From Desulfosporosinus youngiae DSM 17734 (GTDB lineage Bacteria; Bacillota; Desulfitobacteriia; Desulfitobacteriales; Desulfitobacteriaceae), in the NCBI RefSeq assembly GCF_000244895.1, contig NZ_CM001441.1, positions 1,818,226-1,882,225 on the forward strand: a stretch of 64,000 bases of DNA, in the 5' to 3' direction. Below, in pieces: positions 52,395-60,797 of the stretch. A model generated the notes under the pieces. It saw only the letters and a list, made by a program, of their open reading frames with translations. It searched no databases and had not been told where the DNA came from. A program made the position numbers and the translations under genes. Position 1 is the first letter of the stretch. The number at the start of each line of letters is the position of its first letter.

Positions 52395-52925
52395 ATGGAC
52401 GAGCTTAAATATCCTATTGGTCAATTTAATTTTTCTGAAGAGGTCAGTGACGTGCAAATTCCAGGCTTAGTTGCACACATAGAGGCACTGCCAGATTTAC
52501 TTTTAAAATCCATTGGAGGTTTGTCTGAAGAACAATTGAACTGTTCATATAGACCAGCGGGATGGACAATTAGACAAGTGGTTCATCATATTGCTGATAG
52601 CCATATGAACGGGTACGTTAGGTTTAAATTGGCGCTTACAGAAGATTGTCCCACAATCAAACCATACGACGAGGCCCAATGGGCCGAACTAGAGGATGCT
52701 GTGAATATGCCGGTCGATGTTTCTCTAAGACTTGTCGAATCGTTACACAAAAGATGGGTTCGATTAATAAGATCATTGTCCAGTACGCAACTAGACTCTG
52801 AATTTCGTCACCCTGATATCGGAAACGTCAGTCTCAAAAAGGCTACTAGTCTTTACGCTTGGCACGGTAATCATCATCTAGGACACATAAACACCTTCAA
52901 AAAGAAGATCGGGCTAGAAATATAG
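52395..52925 (+). CDS. YfiT/BstA-like bacillithiol transferase (DinB superfamily)
   Basis: The 176-residue protein (ELKYPIGQFNF at the N terminus; SYRPAGWTIRQVVHHIADSHMNGYVRFKLALTED; LYAWHGNHHLGHI near the C terminus) matches metal-dependent YfiT of Bacillus. The His residues of HHIADSH and HGNHHLGH form the metal site. Such enzymes conjugate bacillithiol to electrophiles or hydrolyse amides. It sits 67 bases before the dapF-like gene and may be co-transcribed. GAGGAGG precedes ATG. Confidence 0.9.
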   Translation: MDELKYPIGQFNFSEEVSDVQIPGLVAHIEALPDLLLKSIGGLSEEQLNCSYRPAGWTIRQVVHHIADSHMNGYVRFKLALTEDCPTIKPYDEAQWAELEDAVNMPVDVSLRLVESLHKRWVRLIRSLSSTQLDSEFRHPDIGNVSLKKATSLYAWHGNHHLGHINTFKKKIGLEI

Positions 52926-52992
52926 AGTGGGCACAACACATAACAGCTATCGGAAAAGGTGTTTGTGGTCAATTGATAGAGGGGGTTAATAC

Positions 52993-53844
52993 GTGAAAGT
53001 AGATTATGTAAAATACCATGCGTTGGGTAACGACTATATAGTTATCGATCCCAATAGAACCAGGCTTAATTTAACTAAGGAGAATATTGAACTGATTTGT
53101 CATCGGAATTTTGGAATAGGATCAGACGGGATTTTATATGGACCAATCCTTGATAGCGGTAGCATGAAGCTAAGGATTCTAAATCCTGACGGTAGTGAAG
53201 CCGAGAAAAGTGGAAACGGAATCCGTATCTTTTCAAGGTATCTTTTTGATCAGGGCTATATCAACACGAACAGGTTCACTTTGGACACCTTGGGTGGGAA
53301 GGTACTTGTTACTATACTAGATGGAAAAGGTGAATTAATAAGAGTAGACATGGGGGCCGTAACCTTTTTGAGTGAATCCATCCCAGTGGCAGGACTTTCC
53401 CGCGAGGTTGTGGATGAAGTCTTAGAATTGGATAAAGGTTCGTTTAGGATTACGTGTCTATCGATAGGTAATCCACATTGCGTGTTTCCCATGGATATGA
53501 TTTCAGAGGGGCTAGCCAAAGAATTAGGACCTGTTATTGAAACCCATCCGATGTTCCCCAATCGGATAAATATTCAATTTCTAAAGATCCTTGACAGAAA
53601 GAATATTAGAATTGAGATTTGGGAACGGGGAGCTGGTTATACTTTGGCATCTGGCAGTAGTAGCTGTGCGGCAGCAAGCGCTGCATTTAAGTTAGGTTTA
53701 GTTGATCACCAGGTGAAGGTGCACATGCCTGGTGGAGTCATTGACATAGACATTAATCCTGACGGACATGTTCACATGACCGGTTCGGTTTCTAGTGTCA
53801 CAAGTGGTACATTTTCAGACGAAATGTGGCAGCGTTTGGGGTAA
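52993..53844 (+). CDS. DapF-fold epimerase-like protein with both catalytic Cys replaced by Ser
   Basis: The 283-residue protein is collinear with diaminopimelate epimerase: VDYVKYHALGNDYIVID, NPDGSEAEKSGNGIRIFSRYL, SIGNPHCVFPMD, and WERGAGYTLASGSSSCAAA. In DapF the two acid/base cysteines sit in (M/A)CGNG and ACGTG; here both positions are Ser (KSGNG and ASGSS). A racemase needs both thiols, so cofactor-free epimerisation of diaminopimelate is doubtful. Paralogues with this pattern occur elsewhere in Firmicutes; an isomerase or dehydratase of another amino acid is possible. GTG start after GAGGGGGTT. Confidence 0.85.
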   Translation: MKVDYVKYHALGNDYIVIDPNRTRLNLTKENIELICHRNFGIGSDGILYGPILDSGSMKLRILNPDGSEAEKSGNGIRIFSRYLFDQGYINTNRFTLDTLGGKVLVTILDGKGELIRVDMGAVTFLSESIPVAGLSREVVDEVLELDKGSFRITCLSIGNPHCVFPMDMISEGLAKELGPVIETHPMFPNRINIQFLKILDRKNIRIEIWERGAGYTLASGSSSCAAASAAFKLGLVDHQVKVHMPGGVIDIDINPDGHVHMTGSVSSVTSGTFSDEMWQRLG

Positions 53845-53865
53845 AGCTGTTACGCCATATATACA

Positions 53866-53923
53866 GAGGGTTTCGCGACATCGGAGATAATATGAATGTA
53901 GTAACCCGACGTCGCAAACCCTC
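53866..53923 (+). terminator. Long hairpin after the dapF-like gene
   Basis: GAGGGTTTCGCGACATCGG pairs with CCGACGTCGCAAACCCTC (two mismatches) across a ~20-base loop. There is no T-run, so it may be a transcript stabiliser or attenuator instead of a strict terminator. Confidence 0.55.
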
Positions 53924-53966
53924 GGGACGTTATCTGCAATCCTAGCATTTTTATGGAGGACAATTT

Positions 53967-54101
53967 ATGATAGAGATGTTTTACCAAGGAGGATTTTTTA
54001 AAGATAAGTGGGATGTAGTAAATTTTTATGATGATTCAGTAGGTATGCTAAAACTTGAGAAGGATGCCATGCGTTGTATGTACCATATAAGGTTGTTATA
54101 G
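53967..54101 (+). CDS. Possible 44-residue small protein
   Basis: ATG 53967 after ATGGAGGACAATTT opens MIEMFYQGGFFKDKWDVVNF...MYHIRLL, 44 residues. The ribosome-binding site is convincing and composition is AT-rich like the neighbours. It could be a small orphan or the truncated start of a longer gene; the following ~250 bases carry no frame that continues it. Confidence 0.35.
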   Translation: MIEMFYQGGFFKDKWDVVNFYDDSVGMLKLEKDAMRCMYHIRLL

Positions 54102-54370
54102 GAATCAAAAATCTTTCCTGATTTCCATTTGACAAGGACAAATTATTTTAATGCAACCCTAATGAATCAGAAACTAAGAATATCAATGTACGCTATGTAT
54201 ACTCCGCTTAATAAGAATATCTAAAATGTGAGCTTGATTGGACGTGGGTGTTAGCTAACGCTACCCCTCCTTTTAGATGTGCCAAAACAATGTAATGACT
54301 GGCATTAAATTATGTAGCATACTAAATTAAGGTAATTGCTGGGAATAAACTAATTACAAGGAGAAGTAAT
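54102..54370. other. AT-rich gap with no clear gene
   Basis: No frame, hairpin or known motif stands out. ATTACAAGGAGAAGTAAT just before 54371 provides the next ribosome-binding site. Confidence 0.4.
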
Positions 54371-54883
54371 ATGATAAAAAATTGGGCTAAGCTCATCATT
54401 ATTTTATTAATTATTACCAATCTAATATTTATTTCTACAACCGTTTTTTATAAAAGAATAATTGACAATCAAGTATTCAAAGTATATACATTCGAAGGAG
54501 AAAGTAATGATATTCGATTAAGTAATGGTATTATTATTATCTCTTCTGGTAAACAGATTGTTAACGGTGGTCAAATACAGTATGTAGGCAACAAATTAGG
54601 AAATATAAAGTCTTATTCCAAGACTATTTATCTGGATAAACAAGGGAGTCAGCAACCTGTCTTATCTAACACTGTATTGAATTATAATAGCATCACGGGG
54701 ATGACGTTTCCTGATGAGTTATCACTAAATAGAGCTATTGGAGAAATAAGTAGCGAGGAACTGTTTAGTGATAAAGACATTAATGCTTTTAAAGACAACC
54801 TTTATTTTTCTCTTACCTACACACAAGATGACGGTAACCCTAAAAATTTTATAGTTAAACTTAGTGTAAAAAAAATCCTATGA
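54371..54883 (+). CDS. Membrane-anchored hypothetical protein
   Basis: The 170-residue protein has one N-terminal membrane helix (AKLIIILLIITNLIFISTTVF) and an extracytoplasmic beta-rich domain (YTFEGESNDIRLSNGIIIISSGKQIVNGGQIQYVG...). AAGGAGAAG precedes ATG. The two repeated phrases about ligand-like beta strands are typical of small Firmicute exported proteins, but I recognise no family. AT-rich and unlinked to its neighbours. Confidence 0.6.
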   Translation: MIKNWAKLIIILLIITNLIFISTTVFYKRIIDNQVFKVYTFEGESNDIRLSNGIIIISSGKQIVNGGQIQYVGNKLGNIKSYSKTIYLDKQGSQQPVLSNTVLNYNSITGMTFPDELSLNRAIGEISSEELFSDKDINAFKDNLYFSLTYTQDDGNPKNFIVKLSVKKIL

Positions 54884-55064
54884 ATTGAATGATATTGTTC
54901 GCTTTTCGAACTGTACTGGTAATTAACGGAATATTATAATTATTCTTAAATTTGTTACAGTGCTTCCCACTTACTGAACCTCCCATTATCTATATACCCG
55001 TTAATCTAATAATCGGGAGTTCAATAGTAATCATGATAAAAATAATCTTAAAGGTGGATAAGTT

Positions 55065-55700
55065 ATGAACAAACTAAAGCTGCCGACAAGTAGTAGTGAT
55101 TTACAAAATGCACTAGAACACGTATTGGATTATGTAATATCAACAGACCATCTAACTATTGAGGCTTATGTAGAAAAACTACTTGAACAAAACAAAGGTA
55201 TTAGTTGTGATGAATTAGCAAAAAAAATATTGCATAGAAAATCTATAAAGAATGGATTTATAGGTGCAGCTACGGGTCTTGGCGGATTAATTACTTTGCC
55301 CGTTACTATTCCGGCTGATTTAATTTGTTCATGGAGAATTCAGGCATCGATGGCTTTTTCTATTTCGTATGTATATGGGCATACAAAGGATACTACTGAT
55401 TTAAAAACGGATTTATATTTGATTCTTGCTGGAGATTCTGCTAAGGAAGCCTTGAAAAAAATCGGTATTGAGGCCTCAAAGGCTATAACTAAAAAGGCAG
55501 TGGAAAAATATATAACTAAAGATATTATGCTGAAAATATGGAGTGTGGTAGGAAGAAAAGTTATTACTAAAGCAGGTGAAAAGTCTTTGACTAGTTTTAT
55601 GAAAATGGTACCTTTAGTTGGTGCACCGGTTGGTTTTTCATTTGATTGGGCTGCAACACAAGCTGTAGGAAAATTTGCAATAAAATATTATAAGGGATAA
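55065..55700 (+). CDS. EcsC family-like protein
   Basis: The 211-residue protein has the EcsC-type core: LAKKILHRKSIKNGFIGAATGLGGLITLPVTIPADLICSWRIQASMAFSISYVYGH, then MKMVPLVGAPVGFSFDWAATQAVGKFAIKYY. Two amphipathic/hydrophobic segments (about 62-90 and 180-200) suggest membrane association. Function of EcsC proteins is unknown. The gene is AT-rich and single; AAAGGTGG precedes ATG. Confidence 0.72.
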   Translation: MNKLKLPTSSSDLQNALEHVLDYVISTDHLTIEAYVEKLLEQNKGISCDELAKKILHRKSIKNGFIGAATGLGGLITLPVTIPADLICSWRIQASMAFSISYVYGHTKDTTDLKTDLYLILAGDSAKEALKKIGIEASKAITKKAVEKYITKDIMLKIWSVVGRKVITKAGEKSLTSFMKMVPLVGAPVGFSFDWAATQAVGKFAIKYYKG

Positions 55701-55737
55701 TTTGTACATTATTTGAAATTCTCATTATCCTTAGCAA

Positions 55738-55839
55738 ATTATCCGGAGTTAGGCGTAAAAAAGCTCAAGCCCAAATTAGAGCCTGAGTATATAAATACAC
55801 ATATCTAGGGGAACCGATTCTTGCCTAACTTTGGATAAT
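55738..55839. repeat. Long inverted repeat downstream of the EcsC-like gene
   Basis: ATTATCCGGAGTTAGGC (55738-55754) and GCCTAACTTTGGATAAT (55823-55839) are inverted, 17 bases with a two-base central mismatch, separated by 68 bases. No coding frame lies between. It could be the ends of a tiny non-autonomous element or a large stem-loop. Confidence 0.55.
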
Positions 55840-56016
55840 TACGATAGCACGAAACCGCCGGGAAAAGCACATCAGTATGGGGATTGAATAGTATTCTCCT
55901 GTCTAGTTTTGAGAACTGTTACGGAATCAGCGTTAAGACGCAATAACTACTATGAAAAATCAACATCAAATATGGCAACATAGACATAGTTCCCCCCTCC
56001 CCATAACAGGGCACTT
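55840..56016. other. Gap before the IS91-type element
   Basis: No gene. Sequence CCCCTCCCCATAACAGGGCAC at 55994-56014 could mark the terminal region of the element, but I cannot fix the end. Confidence 0.3.
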
Positions 56017-57183
56017 TTAAGAGTTTGTAATTTTTATGGCGGCAGGAGGAGATTTACCAAAGTCCATAAATCGCTTTAGTTTGTCCGATCCACAGTGGGG
56101 ACATTTGGACAAATCCAGTCCTGTGAGTTTTTGGATAAGCTGAAGATTGGAAGCCTCTTCTTTAATTAGAACTGGCGTATTAGTAAGCTGTTTGCAAATT
56201 TTCAGTTTGGTAGTCCTGTTACGATTGCCAAGCAAGCCATAATGTCTAATCTTCATAAAACGGCTTGGCAAAATATGAATAAGAAATCTGCGGATGAACT
56301 CATCAGCAGAAACAGTCATTAGCTTATGCTTGCTGCTATCTTTGTAATCCCGCCATTTGAAGGCAATGTTACCGTTTTCCATACTGACGATACGCTTGTT
56401 GGATATAGCCACTCTGTGAGTATATCGACCCAAATATTCGACAACACAAGAAGCATTTTTAAAAGGAGGTTTACAGTAAACAATCCACTCTTTGCTATAG
56501 AGAGGGGAGAGTAACTTTTCAAATTCATGATCGTTGGAAAGATACGATTGACTACCGTGGAATTCAAGCTTATTTTGGCAGTATAGTTGTTTAAGGTAAT
56601 ACAGGAATTTGCCTCTGAATTTTCGAGACAGAACCTTAACAGGGATGAAAAATTTCTTTCTGCTATTAACCCATTTACCAATTGAGGATAATCCACCACC
56701 TGGTACAATGCAGTGAATATGCGGGTGGTGCATAAGATTTTGCCCCCACGTATGGAGGACAGAGGTGAAACCAATCTTTGCACCGAGATATTTCTTGTAA
56801 GAGGCTAATTCTGCAAGAGTTTCGGCAACCGTCTTAAACAACAGTGTATAAACTGCTTTCTGATTTTGATAGGCCATCAAATTTAGAGTATCTGGAATAG
56901 TGAAGACTACATGGAAGTACCCAACGTCAAGCAAATTGCTCTTCTGGTTTTCAATCCAACGTTCTTTCGCAAGAGTTTGACATTTAGGGCAGTGTCTATT
57001 ACGACAAGAATTGTAAGAAATTCGAGTATGCCCACAACTATCACAAACGTCCATATGACCGCCTAACTGTGACGATCGACATTTTTGAATGGCAGACATC
57101 GCTTTATGCTGCACCAGAGTGAGCTTATGGTTGTTTCGATAGTCAGTGCCGTAGTTTAGGAAGATATCTTGAACTTCAACCAT
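56017..57183 (-). CDS. IS91 family transposase (Y2/HUH type)
   Basis: ATG 57183 (MVEVQDIFLNYGTDYRNNHKLTLVQHKAMSAIQKCRSSQLGG) gives 388 residues. The N-terminal zinc finger (CDSCGHTRISYNSCRNRHCPKCQ), the HUH pair MHHPHIHCIVPGGG and the C-terminal YLGRYTHRVAISN with the catalytic Tyr are visible. IS91 enzymes move by rolling-circle transposition, using single-strand nicking. The start overlaps the recombinase gene by 8 bases, so both are expressed together. Confidence 0.93.
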   Translation of the reverse strand: MVEVQDIFLNYGTDYRNNHKLTLVQHKAMSAIQKCRSSQLGGHMDVCDSCGHTRISYNSCRNRHCPKCQTLAKERWIENQKSNLLDVGYFHVVFTIPDTLNLMAYQNQKAVYTLLFKTVAETLAELASYKKYLGAKIGFTSVLHTWGQNLMHHPHIHCIVPGGGLSSIGKWVNSRKKFFIPVKVLSRKFRGKFLYYLKQLYCQNKLEFHGSQSYLSNDHEFEKLLSPLYSKEWIVYCKPPFKNASCVVEYLGRYTHRVAISNKRIVSMENGNIAFKWRDYKDSSKHKLMTVSADEFIRRFLIHILPSRFMKIRHYGLLGNRNRTTKLKICKQLTNTPVLIKEEASNLQLIQKLTGLDLSKCPHCGSDKLKRFMDFGKSPPAAIKITNS

Positions 57184-58039
57184 TAGGCTTTTCCAATTCA
57201 ACGAGCAGATCAAGAGGGCTTGTTACATTTAGAGATTCAATCTTAAGTAAATGCAAATAGAAGCATGTAGTGCTGATATCTGAGTGCCCAAGTAGCTGCT
57301 TAATGTGGAAGATACTTATGCCTGATTCAAGTAAGTGGGTGGCAAAACTGTGCCGCAGGCTATGGACAGTCACGTTTTTGGTGATTTTTGATTTGTTGAT
57401 ATATTTATGAAAAACATTTTGTACAGCTTTGGAAGTCATGTGTGTGCCAGTCTTGTTCCTGCTGTAAAAAAGCCATTCTTTCGGGCGATATGCCTTCCAG
57501 TAATCTCTAAGAATTTCAAGATTAGCTTGTGAAAGTAGAGCATATCTATCTTTGCTGCCTTTAGCATTACGAATGAAAAGCTGCATTTTTTGACTATGAA
57601 TATCTGAGACTTTAAGGGAAGCCACTTCACTAAGGCGAAGTCCTGCACCATAGATGGTCATTAGAATACATTTATCTCTCAAATTATCACAAGCCTTGAA
57701 AAGGGTTTGAATTTCCTGTTGAGTAAGGATATCAGGGAATTTGCGTTGTTTACGGTGACGAGGGATTTGCTTGATGTTTAAATTAATATCCAACGTTACG
57801 CCATACAAAAAGCGGAGACCGCTATTATAGGAATTTACCGATCCAGAAGCGAGACCTTTTTCTGTAGTGAGATAGTGGAGGAACTTTCTAATGTCCTGCT
57901 CACCTAACTCAGTAGCAGGTCTATCAAAGTACTCCTGAAAGATTTTAGCTTTGGTATAATACTCATCTTGGGTATTCTTGCTTAACCCCCTGAGTTCTAC
58001 ATCGAATTTCAGCTTTTCCAGAACTTCTTCTTTGGTCAT
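57176..58039 (-). CDS. Tyrosine recombinase/integrase of the IS91-type element
   Basis: The 287-residue protein has an N-terminal SAM-like core-binding domain (LEKLKFDVELRGLSKNTQDEYYTKAKIFQEYF) and a catalytic domain with the R-H-R-Y set: GAGLRLSEVASL (Arg), VHSLRHSFATHLLE (His/Arg), LGHSDISTTCFYLH (His, Tyr). It precedes the transposase gene in the same direction. Integrases of this sort accompany a subset of IS91 relatives and may resolve or integrate circular intermediates. ATG 58039 after AGGAGATG. Confidence 0.93.
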   Translation of the reverse strand: MTKEEVLEKLKFDVELRGLSKNTQDEYYTKAKIFQEYFDRPATELGEQDIRKFLHYLTTEKGLASGSVNSYNSGLRFLYGVTLDINLNIKQIPRHRKQRKFPDILTQQEIQTLFKACDNLRDKCILMTIYGAGLRLSEVASLKVSDIHSQKMQLFIRNAKGSKDRYALLSQANLEILRDYWKAYRPKEWLFYSRNKTGTHMTSKAVQNVFHKYINKSKITKNVTVHSLRHSFATHLLESGISIFHIKQLLGHSDISTTCFYLHLLKIESLNVTSPLDLLVELEKPNG

Positions 58040-58120
58040 AATAGAACATCTCCTTTAATCTAAATTAGCTCTAATTGTAAAGGAGAGTAATAAAAAAGGA
58101 ACTGATTATTATATCAGTTC

Positions 58121-58811
58121 AGCAACAGGCATCTTAAAATTACGGAGACCACCGCGAAGCGGTTTAGTGCTATCCATATTAGTAAAAGAGAAAATATGTT
58201 TTACTAACCGGGAAGGAAACAGTGCGTGGCTCAATATGGTATCAAAGAGTCAAGTATCATCAAAAACTGCAGGTTGAACTTCGCGATCTTAAATACTTTG
58301 ACGCCCGAGTCAGACAAGCCAGTTTTTTCAACACTACCCCTTTCCCATACCTTGCAATCCCCGTCAAAAAAGCTATAATTAGGAATAGGTGGAAATTAAA
58401 AAGTCGCCGTGACCTGAAAGTGTTGGCGCACTTCCAGGCACGCGCAGGTGAAACGGCACCTACACGTAACAGACTGTCCACGACGACATTTTTATTATAC
58501 AATGCTGCCCATTTAAGCACAAGCGAGGTACCCGTGCTATGGGTGAAGCGAGTATAACGGAACGTCGGCGGGGATTAGACTGTGCGGCTTCACGCAGCAG
58601 GAGATTAAGCCTATTCCTGACCCGGGCAGCGGAAAGGAACGTTGTGATGGGGCTCAGGTGTTTAGGATTCAGCAAATTACGAAGCATAGCGCATGTGTAG
58701 GGTAAATAAAACCTCGCATGCGCTTTTTAATTTCCCCTATAAAAGCAGAGGTTAGGACCGGGTCATGACCCGGAGCCTTGCCGCTGCTTGAAATAGGGGG
58801 TATAGAATAAG
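58121..58811. other. Unexplained 690-base block upstream of small phage-like genes
   Basis: ACCGCGAAGCGGT (58150-58162) is a small dyad and GGGTCATGACCC (about 58761-58772) another. The middle part (58420-58680) is GC-rich, sharply different from the flanking IS91 AT-rich sequence, and contains no frame with a start signal. It may be the end of an element, a structured RNA or vector-like debris. I see no known family. Confidence 0.35.
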
Positions 58812-58979
58812 ATGTTGGACTATAAAAAGATGTATTTTCAGCTGGCGGCTAAAGTTACGGATGCCATGGATATTCTTTTAAAAGCACTGCAGGAGGGAGA
58901 ATCTGAATTCATGAATGAAGAGCCGTTTCCTGGGTTCAAAGTCATTACCATTAAAGATGAAAACCGTGATCCTGAATAG
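58812..58979 (+). CDS. Small protein, 55 residues, of phage/mobile-region type
   Basis: ATG 58812 with GGGGGT ten bases upstream opens a 55-residue frame: YKKMYFQLAAKVTDAMDIL...FMNEEPFPGFKVITIKDENRDPE. Short helical proteins of this sort (YxxMYFQLAAKVTDAIDLL) occur next to DUF1659/DUF2922 genes or in prophages. It is followed by a strong hairpin. Function unknown. Confidence 0.65.
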   Translation: MLDYKKMYFQLAAKVTDAMDILLKALQEGESEFMNEEPFPGFKVITIKDENRDPE

Positions 58980-59009
58980 GGAAAGAGGATTCCCCTTGTG
59001 AGAGGTTAG

Positions 59010-59044
59010 CTGCCGGCCAAGAGACCTTGGCCGGCAGTCTAAAG
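59010..59044 (+). terminator. Strong hairpin after the 55-residue gene
   Basis: Perfect 12-bp arms CTGCCGGCCAAG/CTTGGCCGGCAG with loop AGAC, followed by TCTAAAGGGTTTCTCTTTT. Confidence 0.85.
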
Positions 59045-59081
59045 GGTTTCTCTTTTGAGACCCAGGGGGCACTCAGCACTT

Positions 59082-59321
59082 TTAAGTCTGAGGCGGGTCG
59101 AATAAATCATTGATGACGGTATCGATGACCTTCGCATCCTTGGCCCCGGTAATGGTGCCGCTGGTCGTGATTAAAATGTCTTTCGTTATGAGCTTATTCA
59201 TGACGGTGAGAATTTCAGCCTGGCTCAAATCCTCCCGGGGATTGGGAATCGACAGAGTGAACGTCTTCCCGCCTGCCGTAGTGAAGCTGAGCTTAAGGAT
59301 TTTATTCGTTGAAATACCCAT
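59082..59321 (-). CDS. DUF2922 family protein
   Basis: The 79-residue protein (KILKLSFTTAGGKTFTLSIPNPREDLSQAEILTVMNKLI...AKVIDTVINDLFDPP) matches the small DUF2922 family. It lies downstream of, and in the same direction as, a DUF1659 gene, a pairing widespread in endospore-forming Firmicutes. Function unknown. Start ATG 59321 follows AAAGGAGGCAGCGCC. Confidence 0.85.
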   Translation of the reverse strand: MGISTNKILKLSFTTAGGKTFTLSIPNPREDLSQAEILTVMNKLITKDILITTSGTITGAKDAKVIDTVINDLFDPPQT

Positions 59322-59354
59322 GGCGCTGCCTCCTTTCTCTGATTGTCGTGCTCC

Positions 59355-59579
59355 TTATTCTTCCAGCAGCCGGAAGTTCTTTTTCAGCAGGACATCAAGG
59401 ACCGGATGAAGGGAAAGGCTGAACAAAGCCTGAGCGATTTCATAAAGTGCTTCCTCTGAGGCATCGGACCGCACATAGCTGATGCTTTTTTGGCGGCTCA
59501 CCGGAGCGCCGGCGGGAGTGGTTCCGTCCTGATAGACTATCACCAGTCCTGAATTCAGAGGTTCAGCAGTAATGGCCAT
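59355..59579 (-). CDS. DUF1659 family protein
   Basis: The 74-residue protein (MAITAEPLNSGLVIVYQDGTTPAGAPVSRQKSISYVRSDASEEALYEIAQALFSL) has the DUF1659 pattern and precedes the DUF2922 gene by 33 bases. AAGGAGTTGAATTG precedes ATG. Function unknown. Confidence 0.88.
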   Translation of the reverse strand: MAITAEPLNSGLVIVYQDGTTPAGAPVSRQKSISYVRSDASEEALYEIAQALFSLSLHPVLDVLLKKNFRLLEE

Positions 59580-59686
59580 TCAATTCAACTCCTTGTTTTA
59601 TTGGCAGACCGGATATTCGGCCTGTCTCTGTATCTTATGGTTTTATTTTCCCGGAGGTTACAGCTTGGTTAAAAAACAGGGGAAAG

Positions 59687-59735
59687 CGGGCATGTCCCAG
59701 AACGCGACACGATGTCGCGTTCTGGGACATGCCCG
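59687..59735. repeat. 23-bp perfect inverted repeat (long hairpin) before the DUF3102 gene
   Basis: Arms CGGGCATGTCCCAGAACGCG... and complement, 23 bp, pair perfectly around CGA. The related imperfect copy at 60797-60846 lies on the other side of the DUF3102 gene. The shared core is GCATGTCC(C/T)A(G/A)AACGCGACA. Confidence 0.9.
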
Positions 59736-59800
59736 TGCCGGTTGTCACCCTCAGCGGGCGAATCATATGCTATGGTTAGAACCGACAGAAGATTTGCCGG

Positions 59801-60733
59801 GTGCAGGAGAGGATGGATGGAATGATGGATGAATTGGCAGCTAACCGGACCCCCGTGGTGATTGCCTCGGAGATTAACACCCTAAAGCGGCAGATGGAGA
59901 AGATTTTCCTTGTCCATGCCGTCGAAATCGGGCGCAGGCTGAAAGAGGTCCGATCCGTACTTCCCACTGGACAGTGGGGGCAGTGGCTGGAAGCATCGGT
60001 CAATTACTCGCCAAGAACAGCCCAGCGTTTCATGCGGCTCTTTGACGCTTACGGAGAACACTTTCTCCTGCCCGTAGCCGGGGAGTCCTCCCAGGATCAG
60101 GTGGTGACTCAAGGCGGAGAGGGGATTCGGATTGAGGAAGCGGGCCGGATGCTGCCGCAGCTGACAACGGCGCAAGCTATGATTCTTTTAGGGCTTCCCA
60201 AGGAAGAGCGGGTTCAGTTCCTGGTGGAGGCGGATGTGGAAAGCATGAGCGCCCGGGAGCTGAAAGAGGCCGTTGAGCAGCGGCAAGAGGCGCAGAAGGA
60301 AAGGGAGCAGGCCGTGGCCGAACGGGATCAGGTCAGACATGAGAGCGCAGTTCTCCGTGAGGATCTGGACAAGGAAAAGGATAAGAGCGCCCGGTTGGCC
60401 GGAGAACGGGATAGCCTGAAAGCCGAAACCCATGAGCTAAAGCTGGAGAAAAATAAATTGGAGCAGGCGATCGAAAATAAACAAGCCTCCTACGACAAGC
60501 TGAAAGAGCGAACGGGCTACAAAGCCATTAAACAAATGGAGGCGACTTTGAATGAAGCTTATGGCAGGGCTGAGGCCAATAAAATCGCCTTTTTATATGA
60601 CAATCTCTTCAAGACCTTTAAGGAATTAGCCTATGAAATGACCCGGTTTGCCGGAACAAACCCGGAGCTGCATAACCTATACAAGGAGAAGATCGATGAT
60701 TTTCTCCACAAGGCCTTGCGGGAGAAGTTCTGA
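59801..60733 (+). CDS. DUF3102 family coiled-coil protein
   Basis: GTG 59801 gives 310 residues; ATG 59813 or 59822 are alternatives. The N-terminal part (about 10-105: IASEINTLKRQMEKIFLVHAVEIGRRLKEVRSVLPTGQWGQWLEASVNYSPRTAQRFMRLFDAYG) is the DUF3102 domain, found in plasmid and mobile regions and possibly DNA binding. The centre is an uninterrupted coiled coil (about 160-245; Glu/Lys/Gln-rich) and the C terminus is helical (FLYDNLFKTFKELAYEMTRF). It is bracketed by the two related hairpins. Function unknown. Confidence 0.85.
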   Translation: MQERMDGMMDELAANRTPVVIASEINTLKRQMEKIFLVHAVEIGRRLKEVRSVLPTGQWGQWLEASVNYSPRTAQRFMRLFDAYGEHFLLPVAGESSQDQVVTQGGEGIRIEEAGRMLPQLTTAQAMILLGLPKEERVQFLVEADVESMSARELKEAVEQRQEAQKEREQAVAERDQVRHESAVLREDLDKEKDKSARLAGERDSLKAETHELKLEKNKLEQAIENKQASYDKLKERTGYKAIKQMEATLNEAYGRAEANKIAFLYDNLFKTFKELAYEMTRFAGTNPELHNLYKEKIDDFLHKALREKF

Positions 60734-60797
60734 TCGGTAAGTAACTCAAGGCTCTGCCCGTTATGTAGATTGAGAAGAAGCGAGTTCAATTTTAAAG

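Larger units (their letters stand above)
56017..58120 (-). mobile_element. IS91-like element with integrase and transposase genes
   Basis: Two coupled genes form the coding body. At 58097-58118, GAACTGAT-TATTAT-ATCAGTTC is a short dyad just upstream of the integrase and may belong to the element's terminus. True ends (IS91 elements lack terminal inverted repeats) cannot be fixed by eye. Confidence 0.7.

Noticed and set aside
52993-53844. Canonical diaminopimelate epimerase
   Set aside because: Both catalytic Cys positions are Ser, so the plain dapF label is not justified.
58222-58557. 111-residue plus-strand frame upstream of phage-like genes
   Set aside because: Unlikely residue composition, no start signal, and a similar-length frame on the other strand.
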